A DNA stretch of 49,970 nucleotides from Seminavis robusta (Eukaryota > Bacillariophyta > Bacillariophyceae > Naviculales > Naviculaceae), in contig CAICTM010000755.1 in the NCBI GenBank assembly GCA_903772945.1, forward strand, positions 1 to 49,970. The letters are read 5' to 3'. Position 1 is the stretch's first letter. Each line of letters begins with the position of its first letter. The notes below the pieces were generated by a model. It was given only the letters and a program-made list of their open reading frames with translations. It was not told where the DNA came from and ran no database searches. The position numbers were made by a program, and so were the translations under genes. This document shows, in pieces, positions 32,387-43,238 of the stretch.

Positions 32387-35300
32387 ATGGCAGGTCGATT
32401 TCCATACGACCCTCACAATCCTGGCCAAAGGCAACAACAGCAGCAGCAACAACAACAACAGCAGCAACAACAGCAGCAACAACAACAGGTAAGGTTTTAC
32501 CTTGGCACCGCGATAGTCTATGTGGGGTATCCTAGGCGTTTTAAACGTATCTATGCTAACCGGCGACAATCCTTGTTTTCTTCCATGCATCCTCGTTGTG
32601 AAGTTGACGGCCCAGATGAGGGCTGCTCTTGGATTGGCAGGAAATGGGATCGAAGATGCCATCTTTCTGCAGCAGCAGCAGAGGCAACAAGACATTCAGC
32701 GTGACCTACGTTTACGTCAAATGATACTGCAAGAACAACTAGAACAGCAGAGCAAATTGGCGCCATTGCTGCATGAGCGTCAGCTAAGGGCTCTCGGCGA
32801 CCACCTACACGAATACCCTGATCTGTCCTCACATTATCACACTTTGCTCCTGAGTGAGCAGTTACAAAGACAAGAAGAACGTGCTTTTCTGGAAGCTCAG
32901 GCCCAAATGAGGTATCAAGAGGAGCTGAGAATGCATCAATTACAACAGCAAGCCCAGGCGCAACAGCAGGAGTCACCAACCGCCTCGCAGCCTCTAGCTA
33001 CCGCTCAGAACCCAGCGGTGCAAGCTCAAGCAGTGCCCAGCAGCAACGTGGCTATGTTACGGGATCTGGCAGCAGATTCCTTAGCTGGGAACGCTGTCAA
33101 GAAGACAGAGGTGGATCGAAAGAAAAGTCCTCCTCCTGACGCCACCAATACGGCAGAAGCCCCGACGAACGGTAGCTCTGAAGAGAACCAAGAAGTGCTG
33201 GATGTTACCCCAGCCAAGCGCCCTGCCAAGGAGCCCAAAGAAAAAGAAAAGAGCAAACGAATAAAGACAAAGACCAGCCCCAAAGCAAAGAGGAAGGCTG
33301 CAACTTCGCCTCCTCCTCCTATCGGGTCGGCATCATTAGAAAAAGCAGCTGCTCCTCAGATGCCGATGCACGTACGCGCCGAAGACGACGCGGACACCAA
33401 ACCCGCTGCATCAATTGCACCGAGGCCTACAAGTACTGATCTGAAGCCAGCACCCAAGCCAAGAGTCGCTGGCAGTCCTCTCGTGGCGCAGACTCCAGCA
33501 GAAGCACCGAGACCAGCAACGGAGCCGTCGTCGGCGTCCAGCTTGAGGGCATCTCCTAACTCTTCTGCAGCGGCGACGGCACCTCCTCCTCACGCCACCC
33601 CCACAGCGCTGCACCATCCTTCACCACATCCGGTGCATCACTCTTCTCCTCATGTTCCGCATCACCCTCCCATGACTCATTCATCGCATCATCCGTCTCC
33701 ATACCATCCATCTCCACACGTCCCTGTCCCTCCCCACCATCCTTCGCCTCACATGGCACACCGTGCTTCACCTCACCTGATGCACCACCCTTCACCTCAC
33801 CATGCGTCACCTCACCCGGGGTACCATATGTATCCACATCATCATCCCTCCATGCCATATCCTGGGTACCATCCCGGAAGTCGAACAAGTATTCACGAGG
33901 AACCTTTTGCTCGTCGTGGTACTTTGGACGATCTTCTTGCTGCTGCAGAATCGGAAAACAAGGAAGAAGGCGCAATCAATCTTTTGCGAACTTTCAAACG
34001 TGTTGCTTGGCCTGATTCTGACGATGATGAAGCATCACGGCTTGTGGAGGTGGAGGAAACCAAGACTTCCGATGTAAAAGGGGAGTGTGTCAAACTATCC
34101 AACGGCTTTGTATCGGCACTTCCCCAATTGCCTGAAGAACCGCTCTACGACGGCCCCTTGGCTGCTCCCGAGAAGAGCGATATTAAGGAATCGATCTTGG
34201 ATGACAGCTCCATGGGGGGTGCCAATGAGGGAGCCGAGGAGAATGGGAGCACAGAAGTGGACACATCGAAAGCAAAGACTCGGGTCGTGTCGAACGTTCT
34301 TGATTATCCCTACCCTATTGACGTATGGTGGCCATCTACTGCCGGAATACGGCGCGAGAGAAAAATGTGCGGAGAGGAAAGCGACGAGGACGCGTTTGAT
34401 GAGGAGCAATTATCGCCTAACGAGGAGCCGCCGCTGCTCAGGGCCAATCTTCGAGCAGTCAAGAAACGTCTTGCTAACGAGCTGAGGCCGGGCGTCTTGC
34501 AAAAGATACCCCATTGCAAACTTCATCGCCTCTTAATGAGAAAGAAGAAGAATCTCTCAGTTCCGGATTTGGTCTACTGCTGGCAGGTAACCGACATCTA
34601 CCCAAACGACGTTATGGTTTGCTGTTCAAAGTGTGGCACTTGGCGACACGCGGCATGTGGCGGGCATCACAAACCCTATTCTGTTCGTGAGAACACAAAG
34701 ACTCCGTTTGTGCCGGTGTGCGATTACTGTCATCAAGAAGAGTCCATTCTTAGCGATTTCCCTTATGCTGAACAGAGGCTAGAACGACAAAGGATGGAAC
34801 AAATCCGTCGGGGGCTTGCGACAACATCAGTGATGCGACATGCCTCGTTTTCGAAACACGGTGGAACCTACAAGTGGCCTTTGGGACGTGTGTCGAATAC
34901 TCACATATCAGGTCACACGCGCAGTGTAAATGCTCGTCACGACAAGGCGGAAAAGCAGTGGGCAGACATGGCAAAGAAATTGAGTAGCGGCTATGGCTTC
35001 CGACCGCGTGAACGTGCCCGAGTTAGGACAAAGGAACTCGAGCGCCTGTTGGTCTCGGTTGAGGATGCAGGTAAGAAGGGTTGCCGACTGCTCGATGTCC
35101 CAAGTATTGGAAACTGACGCGACGCTGTTCCTACTCCAGAATTGTACACGGACAGGCACAACATTCTATTGTATCTGATGAGGGATACCACGAGAGAGCA
35201 TCCTGTTGGGTTCGAAAAGCAACGTAGGAATATCTTCGATCCTGAGGAAGATCCTGAGCCTGAACAAGAGTTAACCGAGGAACCAATGCAACCGCCGAAC

Positions 35301-35558
35301 GGCAACGACAATTTGCAACCTGGTGGCGACTCTTCGGAAGGGGAAACGAAGCCTCCAGCAGATACGCCCGCTGCGGATTCACGGGAAAAGCCCCAAGTTG
35401 AATCCAAGGCTCGGTGTGCCCGAGAGGGTTGCACTCGAAAACCACGCTTTGATTCTCTTTTCTGTTCTGATTCTTGTGGTTTGTCTGCTCTGGAGAAGGA
35501 TCTATTGCATTCTTACGAAGAGAGCAGCGATATTCATCCGTCAGTGTTGAGAAATTAA
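32387..35558 (+). CDS. Large low-complexity nuclear protein with PHD-like and C-terminal zinc-binding motifs, 3 exons, 991 aa
   Basis: Exons are 32387-32488, 32616-35070 and 35140-35558; joins keep frame. Exon 1 encodes MAGRFPYDPHNPGQR and a run of about 19 Gln, ending exactly at the donor site. Exon 2 encodes Gln-rich coiled-coil sequence, a basic Lys/Pro nuclear-signal-like region (AKRPAKEPKEKEKSKRIK) and a repeat of HHPSPH units at residues about 361-456. Near residue 690-745 a Cys/His module (VMVCCSKCGTWRHAACGGHH .. VPVCDYC) resembles a PHD finger, a reader of histone tails or methyl-lysine. Exon 3 adds a second Cys motif, RCAREGCTRKP followed by FCSDSCG. A chromatin or transcription-linked role is likely but not proven. 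The acceptor for exon 2 could instead be nine or more nt upstream in frame (AAG before TTG). Confidence 0.8.
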
Positions 35559-36194
35559 TGAATGGGATTGCTCTTCGATTCAATGCCAAAAGGCAAAGTT
35601 CTCCGTTTGCGTGTGGGGGCACAACGGCACAGGGGTGGGATTAGTTTGTTAACTAGCTAGCGAGGTCGATGTGTATCTATCGTGATCTCCAGCCGAAGCT
35701 ATTTGCAGCTTGGTAAAACTATACAGTAGTTCAGGTGTGAGTTATGCCAACTTTCTGGCTTCTCTGTCCTATTTGAAGTTTTCTGTGGGGGTACCTGCAC
35801 TGGTGTACTGTACCTACTCTCCGGTACCAGTACATCATGAGAGATCCCGGACGAAGGCAGCATCGGCCGAGGCGGAGATCGAGATCGAGAGACCGGTACC
35901 GGTACGAAAGATTAGAGTTAAGGCTTCAAAGATCCCTGAAAGAACTGCAACTTTGGACACGTACTACTAGCTAGTACGATGATCGAAAAAGCAACAAGTG
36001 GTTGGCGAGCGGCTCATCGCCATCGTTCAGTTATTAGCTTGCAGTAACATGCTGTCGGCAATTCCCAAGCAACACCTGTTTGCTTGCTGTCATTGACATC
36101 GTCCCTCAAGTTGGCCCCCTTTGCAACGCGAGCTACCCAGATTCAGAGTCAGTGTTGGTAACAGCCTCTTGGATCTCCCGCTCCCACCGGCAGG
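35559..36194. repeat. Spacer with TACCGGTACC repeats
   Basis: No gene is seen. It contains several palindromic GGTACC/CCGGTACC units (35790-35910), including ACCGGTACCGGTAC, plus CTAGCTAG-type sequence. The right part should be the promoter and 5' UTR of the oxidoreductase gene. Confidence 0.5.
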
Positions 36195-37756
36195 ATGGCA
36201 ATGGCTGCACTTCAACCTATGGTTGTTGGTTCATCAATGCATGTTCTCCTGCTGGCCTTATCATGTTGGATGGGGGGCGATGTTGCAGTGATTGCTTTTT
36301 CGGTACCCGTCAAGCTGAGATCTCCCGTTAGGTCACAATTGGGCCAAAACTATCGGTTGAGAATGAGCGCGGATCCAATATCTTCAGCGGTATGTTGTGG
36401 CTTGTTCCTTTGCTCGTGCTATCTTCAATACGGTCGATATCTCATACTATCTTGTCCATTGACAGGCCCAGGAATATTTGGCAGTGACAATAGATCAACC
36501 GCTTGTCGAGTTTGAAAGGATGAGCCCATTGACATCCAAGCCGCGAGGTCCGGGTGTCAACATTGATTGGCCGGCAATCAAGAAGGGCATGCTGGGACTT
36601 TTGGCTTCTAAAAGCTTTCGATCAGTTGTGAAGGCAACAGCTATTGTTGTTTGTATAGTCTTGGCAATAACATATTTGTCGAAGTCCAGGAGGGCACAAA
36701 CTGCCGAAACAGCTGAGCCTGACGTCTCCACTGAAGACACCAGTTCCACATCAACAATCAGCAAGACAAACCCATTGTCAGCAATCATCGCATCTGTTGC
36801 CTCTACGTTATCAGCGCTTGGAATCCTTATAAGAGACAGGATTGCCAAAATCCGAGAGAAGTTTCAAAAACCACCTGAAGAAGTTGGAGTTCCCATGCCA
36901 TTCGACAACAACGACGATGAAGGATGGGGTGTGTGCACGCTGAGGTCGAAACGAAGACTGGGTAGATCATCCTTTGTCCAGTATGAGTTTGATTTGCCAG
37001 AGTCGGACTACTTCTTGCCATTGGACCTGGGGCAACAATTATCGCTCTGTTGCTTGGACAATGACAACAACGTTGCAAAGGGTGAGTTCTTTCCCTACAA
37101 CGTAGAATCCAAACCTCGTTTTGGGACGTTCTCCATTCTGGCTCCGAATCGAACACCGCCCGAGAATGAGTTTGCTATTGGGGATGATGCAGCCAACTTT
37201 GTAAGTGGCTTGTATCGTCTGGATTGTATTTGACTTGTGTGTTGGCTTAGCTCAAAGGCTGTGGTCTTCTTAGGTTCGAGTACTCAAGCAGGACTTGAAA
37301 GTAGGGGATGAGGTTGCACTGAAACCTGGGAAAAACAGACTCGAGTACCGGGGTCAATACTTGCCTGTCACAGATATGGTGTACATAGCTTGTGGAACAG
37401 GGGTTGTTCCAGTGATGGATCAAGTGAGAATGGTTCTACCATCAACGTCGTCGAGTAGTGTGGAGAGTGTCACCGTGGTTTGGATCAATGAATCCACCAG
37501 AGATTTTGATGTTACAGCCGAACAACTGGAAAAGGAGTATCACAGATACAACACGAAACTGGCTGTTTCATGCATTGTGGACGACTTGAGCAAGGGGGAA
37601 AGCGCCATGAACGACAATCCTGAAATCTACGAGGCGGTGCCAGACTTCATTCCTGGAACAATGGCTGTGCTCTCGGGACCTGTTGCAATCATGAGAAAGG
37701 CCGTGGAATACCTTCAAAAGAGAGGGTACCCGTTGGATTGCATGTGTATTCTGTAG
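36195..37756 (+). CDS. FNR-like flavin oxidoreductase, plastid-targeted and membrane-anchored, 3 exons, 470 aa
   Basis: Exons are 36195-36389, 36466-37200 and 37274-37756, with introns of 76 and 73 nt; joins keep frame. The N-terminus has a signal peptide (MHVLLLALSCWMGGDVAVIAFSVPVK) whose end IAFSVP fits the diatom plastid motif. A membrane helix lies at residues about 118-137 (VVKATAIVVCIVLAITYLS). Residues 215-340 look like the beta-barrel FAD domain of the ferredoxin-NADP reductase superfamily, but the usual RxYS/T motif is not obvious (FFPYNV stands near its place). The nucleotide-binding part is clear: DMVYIACGTGVVPVMDQV (GTGxxP at 351-356), VTVVWINESTRDF and a C-terminal AVLSGPVAIMRKAVEYLQKRG. 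It may reduce a heme protein or a lipid-soluble electron carrier in a plastid membrane. The partner is unknown. Confidence 0.8.
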
Positions 37757-38214
37757 CAAGTATTCATTCATTGCAACTGATCCATTGGCTTCCATTGCTA
37801 TTACCAGAGCTCTCTCTTTGACAGGAACAGCAGGGCATCCTGTCAATCCGACCCTTAAAGAAGCAAAAGCTCTTGGTAAATAACTGGAAGCTAGCTATTT
37901 GTACAAACTCAAGAAATTCATGGTTCTAACCGTTGATAGACTATAGACTATTTATGCAGTAGGGTCCGAGCAGCATGTTCACGCAGATGTTAATGGCACC
38001 TGCAGCGTGCGCCTTTCAAAGGGCTGCCGGATCTTGATAGCAGTATGACAAGCGGTGGGCAGGTGCTCAATCTTAGAATATCCCTTTTGTTTGGAGAGAG
38101 TGTTGCTTCTTTTGTCTGGCCGCTAGCTCAGTGTGTGGCATCATGACAATGTCGAGCTCTTTCCACGGAGGCAGCCGCAAGTCCATGAATAGAGACCTGT
38201 AACATCCTACGTAC
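37757..38214. other. Intergenic, no gene seen
   Basis: This is tail-to-tail spacer between the oxidoreductase and the UbiA gene, with no recognisable element. Confidence 0.5.
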
Positions 38215-39747
38215 CTAAACAAAGCTGACCAGGCAAATCACCATCGCCAGCTGAGCTTCTTCGATTGTTCGGTCGAGGACTTGAGCATCCTCTCCCTTCG
38301 TTCGGAATACTTGAATCCCTCGTCGAGCCAACATGATGGCGCCCAAACTTCCGAAGATAAGTCGACGAGTCAACCCATCCGTGTTGGCTAGAAACAAAGC
38401 CTTGATTGTCGAAAGCGACATTGTTTTCCCTGCAATCTGCGTCACAAGCTGTGCTACGGGTCCTCCAACGACGACGAGCCCGCTTAGCAAATATGCCACC
38501 ATTCCCACGGCACTGGCAAAGTGCCTACCATATGTGACAGGAATCGTTCGCACGCGGTTCATCTTGTCGTCTTGCAAATCCACAATATCCATCATTACTT
38601 CTCTTCCAGTCACACCAAAGAAAAGCATTGCCACCAACCGCCACAGGCTTGGCACCGCCAACACTCGGATACCTCCCCATGGCCCTGAGCCAACTTCGCT
38701 TGCCACCTTCAACGCGGCTGATCCCGAGGTAAAAGGACTCAAGGCAATAAGCACACCGCACATGACGTTTTTGTACCATGTCATGGGTTTGATATGTCGA
38801 GTATACTGCAGGTGTCAAATGCCTTGTCAGTTCATGAAATTGCCGGAGGAAGCAAACACAAATATGATCTGAGTTCGACTTACCCAGAATGTCAACATGA
38901 GCGCTGTCACCACAGAAATTCTGGCTGGAATACCAGGGACAAATGCCACACAGAGCAATGCCATAGCATATAGATCAGTGAGAAAAGTCCTGACAATGCT
39001 CAAGGTGAGCTGGCCTGAAACCAACGGACTTGATAACTTTTGAGAATCTCTTTTCAATTTAAAGTCATAATAATCATTGACCAACATGCTTGTGGAAGAT
39101 GTGAGAAGAAGTGCTCCCAAAACCACATACATGAAAGGACTCTGGAGCATGGTTCGAATGAATAAATTGGATTGTCCAGAGTTTTGCAGCGCTAAATATC
39201 CACCCAGAAAATGCAAGAGGACGACGCCAGGAAAATTGGCTGGGCGGGTCAGTTGGAGGAGGGGCCCAAGATTTTCTTTGACACCGGGTGCCTTCTCGTA
39301 GTGTGCCCCATTAACCTTCATACTGGTATCAAAGTTCACAGTTGACCCGTCATCCTTCAAGGAGGAAGCAATGGAAAGGGAAGAGGAAGCTAAGGATGGA
39401 TCTTCGGAGTTTGTGCCTTCGTCATTTCTGGAGGATTCGCCGTTGGAATCGCTGCTATCGGAGTTGGAAGAAGAAGCGGCTTGTGCAGTGGATGTCTGCG
39501 ACGAAGATGTGGGGGCTGAAATTCGGCCAAGGATTCTTGCAATGCCCCGGACCTTGAACTTGTAGTTACGGTAGGATTCTGTTGTCATTTGCGGTTCCGT
39601 GGGAGATGGCTCCCAAGGCCGAGTTAACTTTGCACTGAAACAATGCACTTCCAGCGCCATTGGCAAGAGGAGGAGGACAAGAACTCCATGCTTCATCATT
39701 GCTTGTACAAACTGGGTACCGGTAGAAGATCTGACAATGATCTTCAT
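38215..39747 (-). CDS. UbiA-family prenyltransferase, plastid-targeted, 2 exons, 484 aa
   Basis: Exon 1 is 39747-38884 and exon 2 is 38805-38215; the 78-nt intron keeps frame (LTFW then YTRHIKP). UbiA enzymes are integral membrane proteins that attach an isoprenoid chain to an aromatic ring or sugar phosphate in quinone, tocopherol, chlorophyll or lipid synthesis. Both Asp-rich motifs are present: LVNDYYDFKLKRDSQK and GREVMMDIVDLQDDKMNRVR. LTRPANFPGVVLLHFLGG comes before the first, and several membrane helices are visible. The N-terminus has a signal peptide (KHGVLVLLLLPMALEVHC) followed by FSAKL, pointing to the plastid, and a Ser-rich linker of about 90 residues. The frame is open upstream, but 39747 is the first ATG; a start at 39699 would fit the signal peptide even better. 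The prenyl acceptor cannot be decided from sequence. It is not obviously a chlorophyll synthase. Confidence 0.86.
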
Positions 39748-40356
39748 TGTTTTCGATTGTGCGCACGAAAGAAGAAAGAAAATGATGGTCGTTTTATTGT
39801 TCTCAAAGAAGAACCAACGGTGACACCGTTTGACACGAAACAGGCGAGGAGCCGACGAAGCAAGGAAAAGACCCCGCGCCGCGAGCAGGTCATTCTGCCT
39901 TTTTTGGAATTTTAGGCTCCGGCACAGCAAGAAATACAGGATGATACAGTACTGGTACCGGTAGGTCTAGTTAGATCGTGCAATCAGAAAAAAACATTTA
40001 AAAGCTTTGAGTTATGAGAAGGCGGAAGCTGTAGCTACTAAACTTCGCAAGGTCACATACATGATGACGGTGGAATTGCCTTCGACTTTGTTTGATTCCA
40101 TAGTGGGGTTGTAGCTGGCTGTCAAAACCGCAAACAATCAATATATTTGTAGCAATGTTGAGTATGCTAAAAGTCTACCTTCGGGTGACGAGCTTTAGCA
40201 GTAACCTTGACTTTGGCATGACCAGACTCCTCGATCTTCATTTTGTCCTATCCCTCCAGCTGCCTTTTCCCCAGTATAGCACACCGTAAACATAGCTGGC
40301 AGGTAATAAGTACGCTTTCTCGAGATCTTCCAGCAGGTTTCAAGCTACTAGCTAGT
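39748..40356. other. Upstream region of UbiA gene and spacer
   Basis: The right flank of the UbiA start carries GGTACCGGTAGG near 39953 and no gene. A segment at 40010-40262 shows faint coding character on the minus strand, listed separately. Confidence 0.4.
40010..40262 (-). pseudogene. Possible gene relic with an intron
   Basis: The minus strand reads ATG, then KIEESGHAKVKVTAKARHPK, ending exactly at a GTAGAC donor-like site. About 55 nt later GTTTTGACAG precedes sequence that can be read as SYNPTMESNKVEGNSTVIMY before stops. The amphipathic, intron-interrupted pattern looks like a fragment of a real gene, but it is too short to identify and has no full frame. Confidence 0.25.
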
Positions 40357-40485
40357 ACTCGTAGCTTTCATCAACCCCGTGTGGGTCTGTCTGGTGATGG
40401 CGCCTAGAACTATCATTTGACTCGTAGCTTTCATCAACCCCGTGTGGGTCTGTCTGGTGATGTGGCGCCTAGAACTATCATTTTG
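40357..40485. repeat. Tandem duplication of a 63-bp unit
   Basis: Unit 1 (40357-40419) and unit 2 (40420-40485) begin ACTCGTAGCTTTCATC and differ by about two small insertions. Each contains CCCCGTGTGGGTCTG, the same core found in the 89-bp dispersed repeat at 16207-16295 and 41799-41887. Confidence 0.85.
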
Positions 40486-40902
40486 AGTATTTAGCTAATT
40501 TTGTAGCATTTGGCATTTCAGCTGAATCAGCATATCCATATCTTAGTAGCTGGAGAAATTTAATGCAGAAAGCAGCCAAAAAGGCAAGTTCCTATTTAAT
40601 GCATAAAAGTCCTCAGATATAGATAATTTTATCCAAAATGTGACATAGGCAAACTTGGATATTTACTTAGGCAAGCATGTTCTTACTTAGATTTATATAG
40701 ATATACATATGATATAATATAAGAGCATGCCATTGGAAAACAGTTACTGGTCAAACTAAGGCTTTTTATAGACTTATTGCAAGTTCCTTCAAGTAGATGG
40801 TGGCAAGACGTACTTAAGATGAACTATGACTGCATAGAAATGTGGATTTAAGGTACATTGAAGTAATAGGGTTAAGGTTATTGAATAGCATCCAATGGAC
40901 CA
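40486..40902. other. AT-rich spacer, no gene seen
   Basis: This is AT-rich DNA with several TATAGATATA-like runs (40620-40730). No coding frame or clear repeat is present. Confidence 0.4.
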
Positions 40903-41305
40903 GGACCGTCCGACGGTTTTCACACAGGATTTAAAAAATCTTGAAATTGCCACGACTGAATGACCCTTAAAACAATCCCTTAAACAATCCCTTAACTCAT
41001 CAACTATCCCTTAAACAATCCCTTAAAGAAACAATCCCTTAAAACAATCCCTTAAATCTTGGACTATCCCCTAAACAATCCTTAACGCCAAATGGACATA
41101 CCATACAACTATCCCCTATTTCTTCAACTATCCCTCAACCCTATAAACAATCCCTTAAATAAACAATCCCTTAACAACAATCCCTTAAATCTTTGACTAT
41201 CCCTTAAACAATCCCTTAAAAGAAACAATTCTTTAATTGTGCTGGTCAAGTTTTTGTCAGTCGTGGAAGCTTTTTAAATCCTGAGTGAAAACCGTCGGAC
41301 GGTCC
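40903..41305. mobile_element. MITE-like element with ACAATCCCTTAAA internal repeats
   Basis: Imperfect terminal inverted repeats lie at 40903-40959 and 41257-41305. Both carry GGACCGTCCGACGGTTTTCAC and AGGATTTAAAA, and CCACGACTGA at the inner end; the left arm has an 8-nt insertion. Between them are about 14 copies of AACAATCCCTTAAA variants (40970-41230), some as CTATCCCTTAAA. There is no ORF and no obvious target-site duplication. A non-autonomous DNA transposon whose interior expanded as a satellite is the best reading. Confidence 0.7.
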
Positions 41306-41798
41306 AGATTCGAAAGATAATGTATTTGGCTTGGTAGTCTGGTTTGGCAGTTTATTACTTTCTTTTCCATCTTTTGTTTGGTTTTGGTTTTGGTTTGGTT
41401 TTCGTTTTCGTTTTGTTTTGTTTTGTTTTCGTTTGATGGTGTGCTTTGACTTGCCTCTACAACCCATGCTCCACAAAAATGCTTACACAATCACATTCAC
41501 CCGTCCCTGAAACTCATGCCCACTGGGCATAGGATTCAAAAATGGTAACATTCCCAAGGTCCTGACTGGAATTGTTACCACCCAGACAACACTACTGTAT
41601 CCATATCTTGTGCAAACACTCAAACCAAATTCAAAGACTCAAACAAAAAACTAAGAAATGACGGAGTCACATATATGCTAGGCAGCGCAGCAGCAAAAGA
41701 ATCTTAACCCTAAAAAAATCTGTTCACCACATTCTCCACCACCTTAATGTTTTACGTACTTTCACACCGTTAGCTTCAACGCAAACAGAACTAGACGT
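41306..41798. other. Spacer with GTTTTG/CGTTTT repeats, no gene
   Basis: A pyrimidine/G run of GGTTTTGGTTTT and TTCGTTTTGTTTTG units occupies 41380-41430. The minus-strand open frame over it (Lys/Asn/Gln only) is a simple-repeat artefact. No gene is supported. Confidence 0.5.
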
Positions 41799-41887
41799 TA
41801 TACTTCAGACCCACACGGGGGTAAGCTATGAAATTCTTGGATCTCCTTCAAGCTTACTCACTCGGCTCCGAGTGTGACTTCCCCTGG
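41799..41887 (+). repeat. 89-bp dispersed repeat, copy 2
   Basis: It matches the reverse complement of 16207-16295. The copies share TACTTCAGACCCACACGGGG, CTTCAAGCTTACTCACTCGG and CTCCGAGTGT. It ends at CCCCTGG, directly against the terminal repeat of the next element. Confidence 0.8.
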
Positions 41888-42245
41888 AAGTCCCCCGATT
41901 TGCGTCAGATAACGACTTTCCGAGGAAGTCGCGAAAGTCGCGCGACTAGTACAAAATCGCGACTTGGAACAACTTTAATCGCGACTTGCGCGACTTGCGC
42001 GACTTGGAGCGACTTTAATCGCGACTTTCGTTATTTTCGCGACTTGGTGCGACTTTAGTAGCTTTTTACTAGGACAAAATCGCGACTTGGAACGACTATA
42101 ATCGCGACTAGCGCGACTAGCGCGACTTGGAACGACTTAAATTGCGACTTGCGCGACTTTCCGCGACTTGAAACGACGGTTATCCCTACTTTAACGACTT
42201 TCGCGACTTTTCGCGACTTCCACGATCGCCAATCGGGGGACTTCC
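41886..42245. mobile_element. TIR-flanked array of CGCGACTT repeats
   Basis: A perfect 15-bp inverted repeat, GGAAGTCCCCCGATT at 41886-41900 and its reverse complement at 42231-42245, encloses about 330 bp. The interior is built of degenerate units such as CGCGACTTGGAACGACTTTAA and GCGCGACT, alternating in near-palindromic order (AAGTCGCGA/TCGCGACTT). A tract CTTTTTACTAGGACAAAATCGCGACTTGG recalls an earlier ACTAGTACAAAATCGCGACTTGG, so blocks of about 120 bp were duplicated inside. It has no coding capacity. Confidence 0.75.
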
Positions 42246-43238
42246 TGGTTGGTTTGGATGACAAAATGGTAGACGTGGCGTGACGGCATTGCATCGATGG
42301 TTGCGGCCATCGTGGAAAAGATACATGTATGTGCAACCTGGATCTCGCATCTTGGATGTGCAAACAGCCTTACAGGCTAACCTAACAAAACCAGAAGCAG
42401 AACATGAAAACTGCGGAGTGACGAGTCGAGTCGAGTCTCGTCTTTATCGTCTCGACCATGGCATCCGATCGTTTCGAAGCGAGCCATTGAGAGCGGTTAG
42501 GTGCCTTTGCACTACCGTATAGTACCGTTACTAGTAGCGGAACTATTAATAAAATACGTGTATGGTTGACGAGTGACGAGTCGGCTGTAAACAAATCACA
42601 TAGTGACGTTGTTGGAGACTGCTGGTAGTACCGCTACCGGAGAGTGAAAGTCCCTGTGACTATGCATAGCTACCGTTACCAGGACTACTTCGGTAGCTAG
42701 CTCGTACAATGGATTTTGCGGTTTTCAGCTTGCAACACGACAATTCACAGCTCCAAAACTCTTCCGGCCAAAGATCTTTTGGTTCCGGATACAGCGTCAT
42801 CTTTACTCTTGCACTCTCTTCTTTGGGATGAGAGAGATGTTCCCCAACTTTGACGTTTCGCTTTGGATTGCTTGATGCTTGAGTAGTTCACTCAGAGGCA
42901 AGGGAAATCCAAATGGTTATCATAACCATACTGTACGACGAAAGCCTGCAGAACATTGGCAACTTCCTTGTTTTAGATGAGGGGCTACCTGGTAGCTATC
43001 ATGGCTTACCGGTATGCATAGGTGAAACGCCAGGTAGCTATCATGGCTTACCGGTATGCATAGGTGAAACGCCTGGCATTCGTTTTGGCGATGAAGCCAT
43101 ACCGGTACGGTAACTAATAGCTAGTAGCAGTAGACATCACGCTCCTATTTTGAGGAAAATGATGGTTTCCAGGACTACTGGAGTGGTAGTATCCAACAGA
43201 TTGCCACCAACAAGCATAACAAAATCCAACAATAAAGA
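42246..43238. other. Spacer upstream of the Nudix gene
   Basis: No gene is supported in this stretch. It contains TACCGGTA-type and CTAGCTAG motifs and a perfect 42-bp tandem duplication (42991-43074). The frame over the duplication has no similarity to known proteins. Confidence 0.5.
42991..43074. repeat. Perfect 42-bp tandem duplication
   Basis: Two adjacent identical units begin GGTAGCTATCATGGCTTACC and end GGTGAAACGCCA/T. Each holds ACCGGTATGCATAGG. Identity apart from the last base suggests a recent duplication. Confidence 0.9.

Noticed and set aside
40970..41230. CRISPR-like array
   Set aside because: The ACAATCCCTTAAA units are adjacent without unique spacers and the genome is eukaryotic.
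41246..41490. Lys/Asn/Gln-rich frames on the minus strand
   Set aside because: They are translations of a simple GTTTTG/CGTTTT repeat.
42913..43113. 66-codon frame with a 14-residue repeat
   Set aside because: The repeat is a recent 42-bp tandem duplication in spacer; no start context or homology.
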